The notes beneath the pieces were generated by a model. The model made no database searches. It was given only the letters and a program-made list of their open reading frames with translations, and was not told the DNA's origin. A program made the position numbers and the translations under genes. DNA of 12,016 nucleotides, taken from contig JALQXY010000172.1 of assembly GCA_023262945.1 (NCBI GenBank), forward strand, positions 1-12,016. Direction: 5' to 3'. The stretch is from Rickettsiales bacterium. GTDB taxonomy: Bacteria > Pseudomonadota > Alphaproteobacteria > Rickettsiales > UBA1997. Shown in pieces: positions 1-7,295 of this stretch; position 1 is the stretch's first letter, and every line of letters starts with the position of its first letter.

Positions 1-159
1 CGCCGCCTTCTCCGCCTTGCGCGCCGTCCCCTTGTCCTCGTCCTTCACCACTGTCGTAGTTGCTTTAGCGGCCGTGACGCTCACATCATCCTTCTTCATC
101 TGCTGAATGCGCTGCTGCACTTCACCGTCCGCTTGCTTACGGCTGCGAACGTGCGCCTC
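1..159 (-). other. GC-rich segment with an open minus-strand frame, foreign to the rest of the window
   Basis: By hand count about 98 of the first 160 bases are G or C (about 61%), against roughly 30% in the rest of the window. On the minus strand the frame whose codons are the complements of 157-159 down to 1-3 is open for all 53 codons. It encodes a hydrophilic Ala/Lys/Glu/Gln-rich peptide containing EVQQRIQQMKKDD, and about 40 of the 53 codons end in G or C. The plus-strand frame that continues glmS has stops at 57-59, 66-68 and 75-77. The segment therefore looks like part of a gene from a GC-rich genome, perhaps a coiled-coil or charged low-complexity protein, joined to the AT-rich sequence at about 158-162. 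I do not recognise the protein. The source could be a host, a co-sampled organism, or a horizontally acquired piece. Confidence 0.5.
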
Positions 160-161
160 AA

Positions 162-1931
162 GAATATCGAGGTTATGACTCGGCTGGTGTTTGTGCTATG
201 CAAAATAGTAATTTTAAGATAGTAAAAGAAAGGGGAAAAATTGTTAATCTGAAGAAATCACTAAAAAAGACTAGATTAAAATCAGACATTGCTATTGGTC
301 ATACAAGATGGGCAACTCACGGCGTTCCAAGTCAGATAAATGCTCATCCTCACAACTCGCCAAAATTTTGTGTTGTACATAATGGAATTATCGAGAATTA
401 TCAGAATATTAAATCTAAATTAGATAAGAAAAAAGTAGACTTTATTAGCGATACAGATACGGAAGTTATTCCGCATTTAATAGAATATTATTATGATCAA
501 GAAAAAGATATTCGCCACTCTCTAATAAAAGCTTGCAAAGATATGCATGGCACATTTGCCTTAGCTATTCTTTTTAAAGATCAAAATGATGTAATAGCTG
601 TTGCCAAAAAAGGTTCACCGTTGGTTATTGGTATTGGCAAAGGCCAAAATTATATCTCTTCAGATTACTATGCTTTGAGTGAGTATACTGATCAGATTAT
701 AACTTTGGAAGACGGGGATTTTGCTATAATTTATAAAGATAAAATAATTATCTTTGATGAAAATAACAAAGAAGTAAGTAGATCAATTAAAGCTATAAAA
801 TCTAATACGGCAAAAATTAGTAAAGATGGATTTGCTCATTTTATGCTTAAAGAAATTTATGAGCAGCCAAGAGTTATCGAAGAAACGATTCAAACTTATA
901 TAAATCTTAGTGACAATTCTATTCATTTATCAAATTTCCCTTTTGATCTAAAAGAAATAAAAAAGATAACCATTGTAGCCTGCGGCACTTCATATTATGC
1001 GGGCATGGCGGCTAAATATATTATCGAAGAATTAGCTCAAATAGCAGTGGAAGTTGACATAGCTTCTGAATTTCGTTATCGTTGCAATGTTTTTGATGAT
1101 AAGAATTTAATGATATTTATATCGCAATCAGGAGAAACGGCTGACAGTTTAGCTGCTTTAAAATATGCTAAATCAAAAAAGCAAAAAATATTATCAATCG
1201 TTAATGTACCTTTTAGCTCAATGGCGCAATTTTCTGATTGCGTTATTAGAACGGTTGCTGGTCCTGAAATTGGAGTTGCTTCAACTAAGGCTTACACAGC
1301 GCAAATAGCGGTTTTATCTCTTTTTGCAATTCATTTTGCTGATATTAAGCAAAAAATCAATTATCAGCAAAAATCTAACCTTGTTTTGCAGCTTTTAGAA
1401 TGCGGTATCAAAATGCAAGATTTGCTACAAAATGATAAAATTAAGGTAATTAATGATATTGCTAAATCTTTATCTAAAGCTAATGGTGCAATTTATATTG
1501 GACGAGGTCTATCTTATGTCACTGCTCTTGAATCTGCTCTAAAATTGCGTGAAATATCTTATATTAATGCATACGGCATAGCGGCGGGTGAGTTAAAACA
1601 CGGTACTATAGCTTTGGTTGATAAAAAAATGCCAGTAATTGTCATAGCAACTCGTAACACATCTAATAATTTATTTGATAAAACTCTATCAAATGCTGCC
1701 GAGGTTAATGCACGGGGTGGTAATTTGATTGTTTTAAGTGATAAAATTGGCTCTAAGAAATTTGCTAAATTTAGCGATAAGATAATTGTCAATGGCATTG
1801 TAAACGGCATTATTGAAGAGGCATTGCTGCCAATCATATCAATGCAACTTTTATCTTACTATACGGCATTGCATAGAAAAAGTGATATAGACCAACCTCG
1901 TAATTTAGCTAAATCTGTGACAGTGGAATAG
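162..1931 (+). CDS. glmS: Glutamine--fructose-6-phosphate aminotransferase (isomerising), 5'-truncated
   Basis: GlmS makes glucosamine-6-phosphate from fructose-6-phosphate and glutamine, the first committed step towards UDP-GlcNAc, peptidoglycan and lipid A. The in-frame codons 162-197, before the first ATG at 198, spell EYRGYDSAGVCA, the conserved N-terminal GlmS block, so that ATG is internal and not the true start. Numbered from it, the glutaminase domain holds HTRWATHG (35-42) and HNGIIENY (61-68). The first sugar-isomerase (SIS) domain has ACGTSYYAG (261-269), SQSGETAD (309-316) and GVASTKAYT (359-367). The second has GRGLSY and the AAGELKHG block (462-469), and the protein ends DQPRNLAKSVTVE, the classic GlmS C-terminus. 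About 24 residues are missing compared with E. coli GlmS, including the nucleophilic Cys that follows the initiator Met. The break coincides with the GC-rich segment, so I read this as a junction rather than natural decay; the rest of the frame is intact. Confidence 0.95.
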   Translation, partial: EYRGYDSAGVCAMQNSNFKIVKERGKIVNLKKSLKKTRLKSDIAIGHTRWATHGVPSQINAHPHNSPKFCVVHNGIIENYQNIKSKLDKKKVDFISDTDTEVIPHLIEYYYDQEKDIRHSLIKACKDMHGTFALAILFKDQNDVIAVAKKGSPLVIGIGKGQNYISSDYYALSEYTDQIITLEDGDFAIIYKDKIIIFDENNKEVSRSIKAIKSNTAKISKDGFAHFMLKEIYEQPRVIEETIQTYINLSDNSIHLSNFPFDLKEIKKITIVACGTSYYAGMAAKYIIEELAQIAVEVDIASEFRYRCNVFDDKNLMIFISQSGETADSLAALKYAKSKKQKILSIVNVPFSSMAQFSDCVIRTVAGPEIGVASTKAYTAQIAVLSLFAIHFADIKQKINYQQKSNLVLQLLECGIKMQDLLQNDKIKVINDIAKSLSKANGAIYIGRGLSYVTALESALKLREISYINAYGIAAGELKHGTIALVDKKMPVIVIATRNTSNNLFDKTLSNAAEVNARGGNLIVLSDKIGSKKFAKFSDKIIVNGIVNGIIEEALLPIISMQLLSYYTALHRKSDIDQPRNLAKSVTVE

Positions 1932-1945
1932 TTTTTCTATCTTTT

Positions 1946-1967
1946 CTTTAAATTATCTTCTTTAAAG
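1946..1967. terminator. Weak stem-loop between convergent glmS and permease genes
   Basis: A 7-bp perfect stem (CTTTAAA/TTTAAAG) with an 8-nt loop lies in the 45-bp gap between the two convergent stop codons, in T-rich sequence. It is A/T-only, so its stability is doubtful. Its position fits a shared transcription end. Confidence 0.25.
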
Positions 1968-1976
1968 TTGTTTACA

Positions 1977-3953
1977 TTAGTTAGAGTTTATTTTCATAGG
2001 TAAAACAATCATATCCATGCCCTTGATATGCATCTTGCGTTGCATTGTGTATGGTACATGATTGAATAAAATTTGATTTAAGATATTTTCATCATCAAAA
2101 ATAAATTTTGTATCAAAGAAGACTACCCTTTCATATTCTTTATGAATACGCTCAGCAAGTTCGCTTAATTTTTCTACAATATCAGTGCTATATCCAACAT
2201 AGGCCTTATTAAATAAATTATTTCTAGTGTAATAATTTTTGTATTTACGTAACATATTCTTGGTTTTTCGCCTCATATCACGCCATCTTTTTTCTTCCAT
2301 AAAAGTATTCGAATCCAACTCTCCAACAGTAACGAAAATAAAATTTTTAAATATATTGGGAAATAATTTTTCAATTTCGATAATACTATTCATGCCACCG
2401 CCAAAAGCTTGATCAACTATTATTGCTGCTGTAGGTGCTGATTTATCTGGCTTTATTCTAGTTGTTATCGGTTGCTCTGTTAGTTCGTAATCTTTGTAGA
2501 ATTTTTGCTCTCTTTCCTGTATATGTTTTTTAAAGACTTGGTATCTTTTTTTTATTTTGAGGCCAAGAACAATAAATACTGAAGTTATAAGAATCGTAAC
2601 CCATCCACCTTCGTAAAATTTCTCGAATATGGTTACTATTAAAATACTAAAACAGACAACAAAACCTATTGCTGATGTTATTAGTTTTCGTAACCATTTT
2701 TGACGGCGTCGTCGATGCCTGACCCAATAAATCATTAAACCTAGTAATGACATAGAAAAGGTTATGAACACATTAATAGAATAAAGTACCACCAACATGT
2801 GAACCTCGCCACCAGTAATGATAAGAGTTAATATTGCGGCTACGGCCATAAATAATATACCATTTTTTACAACTAATCGACTTGAAAGTGATGTGAATGA
2901 TTTAGGTAACCACTCATCATGAGCCATATTAGAAATAACATTTGGTCCAGCTAAGAATCCAGCATTTGCAGCTACAAACAACAATCCAGCAGAAAAAATT
3001 AAAACTAAAGGAACAAAATAATATCCAAGATTAATATCATTGTAAAACCAATCGCTGGTAATAGCATAAAAAGCTGTAGCATTGAGAGTTTGCCCTTCAA
3101 TTTTTTGAATATCCCACAATAAATAAATTAAAATAATGCCGGCTGCCATAAAAGCTAATGAAATAGCAACTAAAAACATGGTTATTTTAGCGGTTCTAAT
3201 TCTTGGTTCACTAAGAGTATTAACATTATTTGAAACAGCTTCTAGTCCGGTATAGGTACCTCCTCCCATTGAAAAAGCTTTAAGAAAAACGGATAATACA
3301 AAAAGCCAACCTAAGGATTTTTGCATTTCACTAGTTTCTTGAGCTGCTTGAGGTATTAGATTTGGCAATCCGTAATGATGAGTGGCAATACCGTAAATAA
3401 TTAATGTAACATGCGTTATCATAAATCCAAGAAATATAGGTAGTAAGAATTTAATCGATTCTTTCATCCCCCTTAAATTAAGGACTGCTAGTAGGCATAC
3501 AAAAAAGGTGGCAAAAAATATTTTATATTTCTGCCAATCGTTTGGTAAAAAACTAAAAAGAGCATCAATCCCACTAGCAATAGAAATTGAGATTGTAAGA
3601 ACATAATCAATAATAAGTGCTGACCCGGATATCAATCCAGCATGTTTACCGAGAAGTTTGGTCGCGACGCGATACCCGCCACCACCATTTGGAAATAATT
3701 CAATTACCTGCATATAAGCGTAAGATATTATAAAAACCGTAAAGGCAGTAGCAATAGCAAGGTAAATTCCTAAAGATTGGTGACTTCCAAGAGCTAAAAA
3801 AGCTTCTTCTGGGCCGTAAGACGAAGATGATATTCCATCGGCTCCAAGACCAACCCAGGCAAAGAAGGCTATTAACGATATATGATGCCTTGTATTTTTA
3901 TCAAAAGGATCCTTTGGAGATCCAAAAAAGATATTTCTTAGTTTAATTATCAT
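1977..3953 (-). CDS. APC-superfamily permease, KimA (YdaO)-like potassium or amino-acid transporter
   Basis: A 658-residue inner-membrane protein. Residues 25 to about 465 are strongly hydrophobic, enough for about 12 transmembrane segments. The order of landmarks matches KimA/YdaO-type APC transporters: GADGISSSSYGPEEAF (37-52) in the first helix, FPNGGGGYRVA (87-97), IIDYVLTISISIASG (114-128), GGGTYTGLEAVSNN (230-243) and AANAGFLAGPNVISNMAHD (328-346). A basic, cytoplasmic-looking tail follows from about 470 to the end, with an alternating beta/alpha pattern (TAAIIVDQAFGGGMNS, ERVVFFDTKF) like the regulatory C-terminal domain of KimA. KimA is a high-affinity K+/H+ importer, but APC relatives also carry amino acids, so the substrate is not certain. 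The gene is last in the ybaB-trpF-permease run. Its ATG at 3951-3953 lies inside the end of trpF (11-nt overlap), with no clear Shine-Dalgarno, suggesting translational coupling. Confidence 0.85.
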   Translation of the reverse strand: MIIKLRNIFFGSPKDPFDKNTRHHISLIAFFAWVGLGADGISSSSYGPEEAFLALGSHQSLGIYLAIATAFTVFIISYAYMQVIELFPNGGGGYRVATKLLGKHAGLISGSALIIDYVLTISISIASGIDALFSFLPNDWQKYKIFFATFFVCLLAVLNLRGMKESIKFLLPIFLGFMITHVTLIIYGIATHHYGLPNLIPQAAQETSEMQKSLGWLFVLSVFLKAFSMGGGTYTGLEAVSNNVNTLSEPRIRTAKITMFLVAISLAFMAAGIILIYLLWDIQKIEGQTLNATAFYAITSDWFYNDINLGYYFVPLVLIFSAGLLFVAANAGFLAGPNVISNMAHDEWLPKSFTSLSSRLVVKNGILFMAVAAILTLIITGGEVHMLVVLYSINVFITFSMSLLGLMIYWVRHRRRRQKWLRKLITSAIGFVVCFSILIVTIFEKFYEGGWVTILITSVFIVLGLKIKKRYQVFKKHIQEREQKFYKDYELTEQPITTRIKPDKSAPTAAIIVDQAFGGGMNSIIEIEKLFPNIFKNFIFVTVGELDSNTFMEEKRWRDMRRKTKNMLRKYKNYYTRNNLFNKAYVGYSTDIVEKLSELAERIHKEYERVVFFDTKFIFDDENILNQILFNHVPYTMQRKMHIKGMDMIVLPMKINSN

Positions 3954-4593
3954 TTAAGTTTTTGATTTTTTTCATTAAATCTTTAATTAGAGGGCCTGAT
4001 TTAGTACCTCTTATTTCTTCAATTCCTGATGATATATCGATCATCTTAGTGCCCGAGGTGGATATCGCTATTTCAATGTTATCAACATTAAGTCCACCAG
4101 ATAAAAACCAATTTTTTTTAATATTTATATTTTGTAGTAATTTCCAATCAATGGCAATGCCATTACCGCCGAAATTATTATCTACTTTACTATCAAACAA
4201 AAAATAGTCGCAAAGTTCGTTATATTGCTCTAAAGAGTTAAAGTCTTGCTTTTTAGAAACAGGAAAAGCTTTGATTATTTTTGTGTCAGGATAATTTTGC
4301 TTGAAGTTTTTTATGTAACTCGAACTTTCAGAGCCATGAAATTGAAATAGTTGAGGCGATAGATAGTCTTGTATTTGTGAAATAAGGTCGTTTTTAGCAT
4401 CAACAACAACCGCAACTTTTGCAATATTAGAAGGGATGATTTTAGCTAATTTTCTAGCCATTTCCAAAGATATGTTGCGAGGTGATTTTTTGTAAAAAAC
4501 AAATCCAATAAAATCACAACAACAATCAATAGCGATTTGCAGAGATTTTTCTTCAGTAAAGCCGCATAGCTTTACCGAGATATTATCAGGCAT
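3943..4593 (-). CDS. trpF: Phosphoribosylanthranilate isomerase
   Basis: TrpF performs the Amadori rearrangement of N-(5'-phosphoribosyl)anthranilate to CdRP, the third step from chorismate to tryptophan, as a cytoplasmic TIM barrel. All hallmarks are visible: VKLCGFT at 7-13 with the catalytic Cys10 (general base), FVFYKKSPRNI (31-41), QFHG (84-87), LFDSK with Asp134 (general acid), GGNGIAIDW (142-150), FLSGGLNVDN (163-172) and the phosphate-binding DISSGIE (186-192). Its 216 residues are close to the usual 200-215. Key residues are present, so it looks active. It starts 1 nt after the ybaB stop and overlaps the permease start by 11 nt. No other trp gene is in the window, which is unusual because trpF normally sits with trpB/trpA or is fused to trpC. 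Confidence 0.95.
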   Translation of the reverse strand: MPDNISVKLCGFTEEKSLQIAIDCCCDFIGFVFYKKSPRNISLEMARKLAKIIPSNIAKVAVVVDAKNDLISQIQDYLSPQLFQFHGSESSSYIKNFKQNYPDTKIIKAFPVSKKQDFNSLEQYNELCDYFLFDSKVDNNFGGNGIAIDWKLLQNINIKKNWFLSGGLNVDNIEIAISTSGTKMIDISSGIEEIRGTKSGPLIKDLMKKIKNLNDN

Positions 4594-4594
4594 T

Positions 4595-4909
4595 TTAGAA
4601 TTTAAAACCTTCGGGTAAGTTCAAGTTACCAGTAACATCTTTTAAAGCTTCGGCAGATCCATCATCAGCTTTTTTCTTAGAATCGTTAATGGCAGCTGCT
4701 ATTAAGTCTTCTAATACCTCTTTTTCGTCAATATTTATTAAAGATTCATCAATTTTTATTGATTGAACAACTCCTGATCCTAAGATTTTTGCTTTAACTA
4801 AACCTCCTCCAGAAGTTCCTTCATACTCTTTCTTTGCTAACTCTTCTTGAGCTTTTTGAATTTTGCTTTGCATCTCTTGCGCTTGACGCATTAAAAGTTT
4901 CATGTCCAT
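4595..4909 (-). CDS. ybaB: YbaB/EbfC-family nucleoid-associated protein
   Basis: A 104-residue small DNA-binding protein of the YbaB/EbfC family, which forms tweezer-like dimers and coats DNA. It shows the family pattern: an N-terminal helix beginning MKLLMRQAQEMQSKIQKAQEEL, split here as MKLLMRQAQEMQ then SKIQKAQEEL; then VKAKILGSG and IKIDESLI strands; then VLEDLIAAAINDSKKKADDGS; and an LPEGFKF C-terminus typical of alphaproteobacterial members. Length matches the family (about 105-110). The start could be Met1 or Met3 (4901-4903); neither has a clear Shine-Dalgarno. In many bacteria the gene sits between dnaX and recR. Here it heads an unrelated run with trpF 1 nt downstream, a sign of gene-order scrambling. 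Confidence 0.93.
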   Translation of the reverse strand: MDMKLLMRQAQEMQSKIQKAQEELAKKEYEGTSGGGLVKAKILGSGVVQSIKIDESLINIDEKEVLEDLIAAAINDSKKKADDGSAEALKDVTGNLNLPEGFKF

Positions 4910-5013
4910 GGTTAAGTAAATTTAATTAAAAATCTTTATTGTTTTATAGATAGAAATATTTTTAGAAATCAATTAAGTATTTAGCAATTATAAAAATAAA
5001 AAAATTAAATCTT

Positions 5014-5064
5014 ATACCAATTGCCATCTAAAAATGAACAATGTTTTTAGGTGGGAATTGGTAT
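5014..5064. repeat. Palindromic intergenic repeat, copy 1; possible dacF terminator
   Basis: A 51-nt hairpin. The left arm at 5015-5034 (taccaattgccatctaaaaa) pairs with the right arm at 5044-5063 at 18 of 20 positions, plus one G-T wobble and one further A-T pair outside; the loop is tgaacaatg. Its first 31 bases recur at 11775-11805 with 29 identities, so it is a dispersed element and not just a terminator. It begins 10 bp past the dacF stop. On the minus strand the stem runs out into a T-rich stretch, so it may also end dacF transcription. Confidence 0.75.
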
Positions 5065-5074
5065 TAATTAATGA

Positions 5075-6235
5075 TCAATTAAATAGATTTTTAAAAATTA
5101 TATCCTTTTGTTTTAAAAGCAATTTAACTTTATCAATAAAAGTTGCATCTTTTATTTCTTTTTTGGCATAAAGCGGATAATAAAAGGAGTCATAATTTTT
5201 GATAATAATATTTAGATCTGCTATTTTTTCGTCGCTAATTATTGGAGCTGGCAATGGTTTTAGATATTCAACTTTTACCTCAATATCTTCCAAGGGTATA
5301 TTCTGTGGTATATTGAGATCAATATTTTTTTTGCTTATAACTTCTACTTTTTCTTTAACATTTGGCCAAGTTTCAAGGTAAGCAATAGTTTCATCTTTAT
5401 TAAAAAATCTAATCTTTTTGAAATTATTAAAGCCAAAATCCAATAATTCAGAGATCATTTCATTTCTTTTGTTAATAGTTGGTACATTATTAACCACGGC
5501 AATTAATTTTCGATGATTGCGTTTTACTATTGTTGTTATACCGTAACCACCTTTTGACGTATAGCCAGTTTTGCCGCCCAGAATTCCATCATAATTATTT
5601 CTGATTAAAGGGTTATGATTCTCTTTTTTAAACCCCAAATAATCAAATTCTTTGATTCTAAGAAATTTTCCATATTGCGGGAAATCTTCATATAATCTTT
5701 TTATTAGAATAGCTAAATCCATTAAAGTGGAATAGTGATTATCTTGGTGAAGCCCATGTGGATTTTGAAAATTAGAATTAATCATGTCAAGTTCCATAGC
5801 TTTTAAATTCATCATATTGATAAATTTATCATAACCTCCAGTAATTGTTATTTGCGCCAGAGCTGTTGCGGCATCGTTTCCTGACATTACCAACAAACCT
5901 TTAATTAAATCAGATATCTTAACAATATCTCCGTAATCTAAAAGCATTGTTGATCCATATTTTTTCCAAGCATCCTTGCCAACCAAGCATAAATCGTCAA
6001 GTTCAATAAAGTTATTGGCTAGTTGATTAAAAACAACATAGGCCGTCATTAACTTCGTCATTGATGAAGGGGTAATCCTTTTGTGATGATTATTGGCTAG
6101 CAATATTTCATCTAAATCAGGATCGTAAAGTAAGTAATAATCATTCTTATCAAATTTGTAATAACTTTTTGCGCTATATGATTGAGCTAAGGTTGGATAT
6201 GCGATTAGTAATGATAGTATAATAGCAAAGCTCAT
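5075..6235 (-). CDS. dacF: D-alanyl-D-alanine carboxypeptidase, PBP5/DacF type, secreted
   Basis: A class-C low-molecular-mass penicillin-binding protein that removes the terminal D-Ala from peptidoglycan stem pentapeptides in the periplasm. From the chosen start (386 aa), the S11 serine peptidase motifs are SMTK (Ser58, Lys61), SGN (118-120) and KTG (222-224, within GGKTGYT). A PBP5 C-terminal beta domain follows, and the tail KVKLLLKQKDIIFKNLFN could be an amphipathic membrane anchor. I chose the Met at 6233-6235 because it is followed at once by a signal peptide, MSFAIILSLLIAYPTLA, with likely cleavage before QS, and gives the family length. The frame stays open to an ATG at 6404-6406, adding 57 basic and aromatic residues before the leader; this would bury the signal peptide and I think it is not used. 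The gene is monocistronic and divergent from sod. 'dacF' is used as the alphaproteobacterial name; dacA/dacC paralogues cannot be excluded. Confidence 0.9.
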   Translation of the reverse strand: MSFAIILSLLIAYPTLAQSYSAKSYYKFDKNDYYLLYDPDLDEILLANNHHKRITPSSMTKLMTAYVVFNQLANNFIELDDLCLVGKDAWKKYGSTMLLDYGDIVKISDLIKGLLVMSGNDAATALAQITITGGYDKFINMMNLKAMELDMINSNFQNPHGLHQDNHYSTLMDLAILIKRLYEDFPQYGKFLRIKEFDYLGFKKENHNPLIRNNYDGILGGKTGYTSKGGYGITTIVKRNHRKLIAVVNNVPTINKRNEMISELLDFGFNNFKKIRFFNKDETIAYLETWPNVKEKVEVISKKNIDLNIPQNIPLEDIEVKVEYLKPLPAPIISDEKIADLNIIIKNYDSFYYPLYAKKEIKDATFIDKVKLLLKQKDIIFKNLFN

Positions 6236-6536
6236 CTTTAAACGAATTAAATTCAAAAGATTTTTGAGATTAAAACTAAGAAAAATGAAAGCTTTGTACC
6301 AATACAAATTGAACCTTTTCTTGATTTTAAGCCAAAAAGATAAAGAATTTAATCGCTCATTTTTAACTGCTTTAAAGATGAACTTTGGTATAAGGTATTT
6401 AGGCATTATACCATTTATTGTTTTGTTTAATATTGATTTCTAAATATTCTTTGCCAAAGATTTTTTTTCTTATTAAAAGCACGAATTGTTTATTTAGAAA
6501 TTGACATAATGGATTTAAATATTAAAGGTAGAATAT
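6236..6536. other. Divergent intergenic region between dacF and sod
   Basis: About 300 bp separate the preferred dacF start from the sod upstream start and must carry promoters for both directions. On the minus strand TTGGCA (complement of 6452-6457) stands 18-19 nt from an ATATTA/TATTAA box, a poor but possible promoter. On the plus strand there is a perfect TTGACA at 6501-6506, but no -10 box at 16-18 nt; the nearest good match, TAGAAT at 6529-6534, is 22 nt away. Part of the region (6236-6406) is open in frame with dacF. I see no RNA gene or operator here. Confidence 0.4.
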
Positions 6537-7295
6537 ATGCAAATGTCAAAAAGAAACTTTATTAAAAAATTCATTTTTTCATCTTTGTTAATAGGGTCAT
6601 CGGTGGGGGCATCGCAATTTCTTGTTATGCAAAACTCTGCTGCTAAGATTTTTGCTAGAAAATTTGATAATTCTAATAATAATAAAAAAAAGGAGAAAAA
6701 TATGACCTTTGAACTTCCTAAGTTGCCATATGAGCGTAACGCCTTAGATCCATATATTTCAGAAGAAACTATAAATTTTCACTATGGCAAACATCATCAG
6801 GCCTATGTTACTAATCTTAATAAGCTAGTTGAAGGAACTGATCTTGCCAGTAAATCTTTAGAAGATGTTATAAAAATAACAGCTGATGACGAAAGTAAGG
6901 TTGGTATTTTTAATAATGCAGCTCAAATATGGAACCATACTTTTTACTGGCATTCAATGAAGCCAAATGGCGGTGGTAAGCCTAACGGAAAAGTTTTGGA
7001 AAAAATAGAAAATGATTTTGGTTCCTATGAAAATTTTGTCAATGAATTTAAAAATGCTGGAGCTACTCAGTTTGGCTCTGGTTGGGCTTGGCTAGTTTTG
7101 GATAATAATAAGCTCAAAATCACTAAAACTTCTAATGCTAAAACTCCTTTAACTTCAAACGCTAAGCCATTAATGACTATGGATGTCTGGGAGCATGCTT
7201 ATTATTTAGATTATCAAAATGCTCGTCCAAACTATATCGATACTTTTCTTGAAAAGTTGGTTAATTGGGATTTTGTTTTACAAAATATGAACTAA
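6537..7295 (+). CDS. sodB: Iron-type superoxide dismutase with Tat-like N-terminal extension
   Basis: The protein dismutates superoxide to oxygen and peroxide. The catalytic part begins at Met56 of the 252-residue frame and is a full-length 197-residue Fe/Mn SOD. Numbered from Met56, the metal ligands are His27, His79, Asp161 and His165 (FHYGKHH, WNHTFYW, DVWEHAYYLDY), and AAQIWNHTFYW with Gln75 points to the iron type. The 55 residues before it look like an export leader. SKRNFIKK resembles the twin-arginine motif (S-R-R-x-F-L-K) with Lys for the first Arg; a hydrophobic stretch follows (FIFSSLLIGSSVGASQFLV), then an Asn/Lys-rich linker. The upstream ATG at 6537 has only a weak site, whereas the internal ATG at 6702 has a strong one. 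The gene may therefore give an exported and a cytosolic form. It heads the sod-hisB-nagZ-aroC run; its stop TAA shares its last A with the hisB ATG. Confidence 0.92.
   Translation: MQMSKRNFIKKFIFSSLLIGSSVGASQFLVMQNSAAKIFARKFDNSNNNKKKEKNMTFELPKLPYERNALDPYISEETINFHYGKHHQAYVTNLNKLVEGTDLASKSLEDVIKITADDESKVGIFNNAAQIWNHTFYWHSMKPNGGGKPNGKVLEKIENDFGSYENFVNEFKNAGATQFGSGWAWLVLDNNKLKITKTSNAKTPLTSNAKPLMTMDVWEHAYYLDYQNARPNYIDTFLEKLVNWDFVLQNMN
6690..6695 (+). promoter_or_regulatory. Strong internal Shine-Dalgarno for the cytosolic SOD start
   Basis: AAGGAG stands 6 nt before the in-frame ATG at 6702, where homology to ordinary SodB begins (MTFELPKLPYERNAL). This is the best ribosome-binding site I see in the window, where most genes have little or none. 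It strongly suggests that translation can begin at 6702 even though the frame is open from 6537. Confidence 0.7.

Noticed and set aside
198..200. ATG at 198 as the true glmS start
   Set aside because: The in-frame codons before it (162-197) still encode conserved GlmS sequence EYRGYDSAG, so this Met is internal.
1559..1837. 92-codon minus-strand frame inside glmS
   Set aside because: It lies wholly antisense to the conserved second SIS domain, has no family features, and is a shadow.
7265..7294. Earlier hisB start at 7265
   Set aside because: It would add ten residues read from inside sod; the ATG at 7295 gives the normal HisB N-terminus and a standard TAATG junction.
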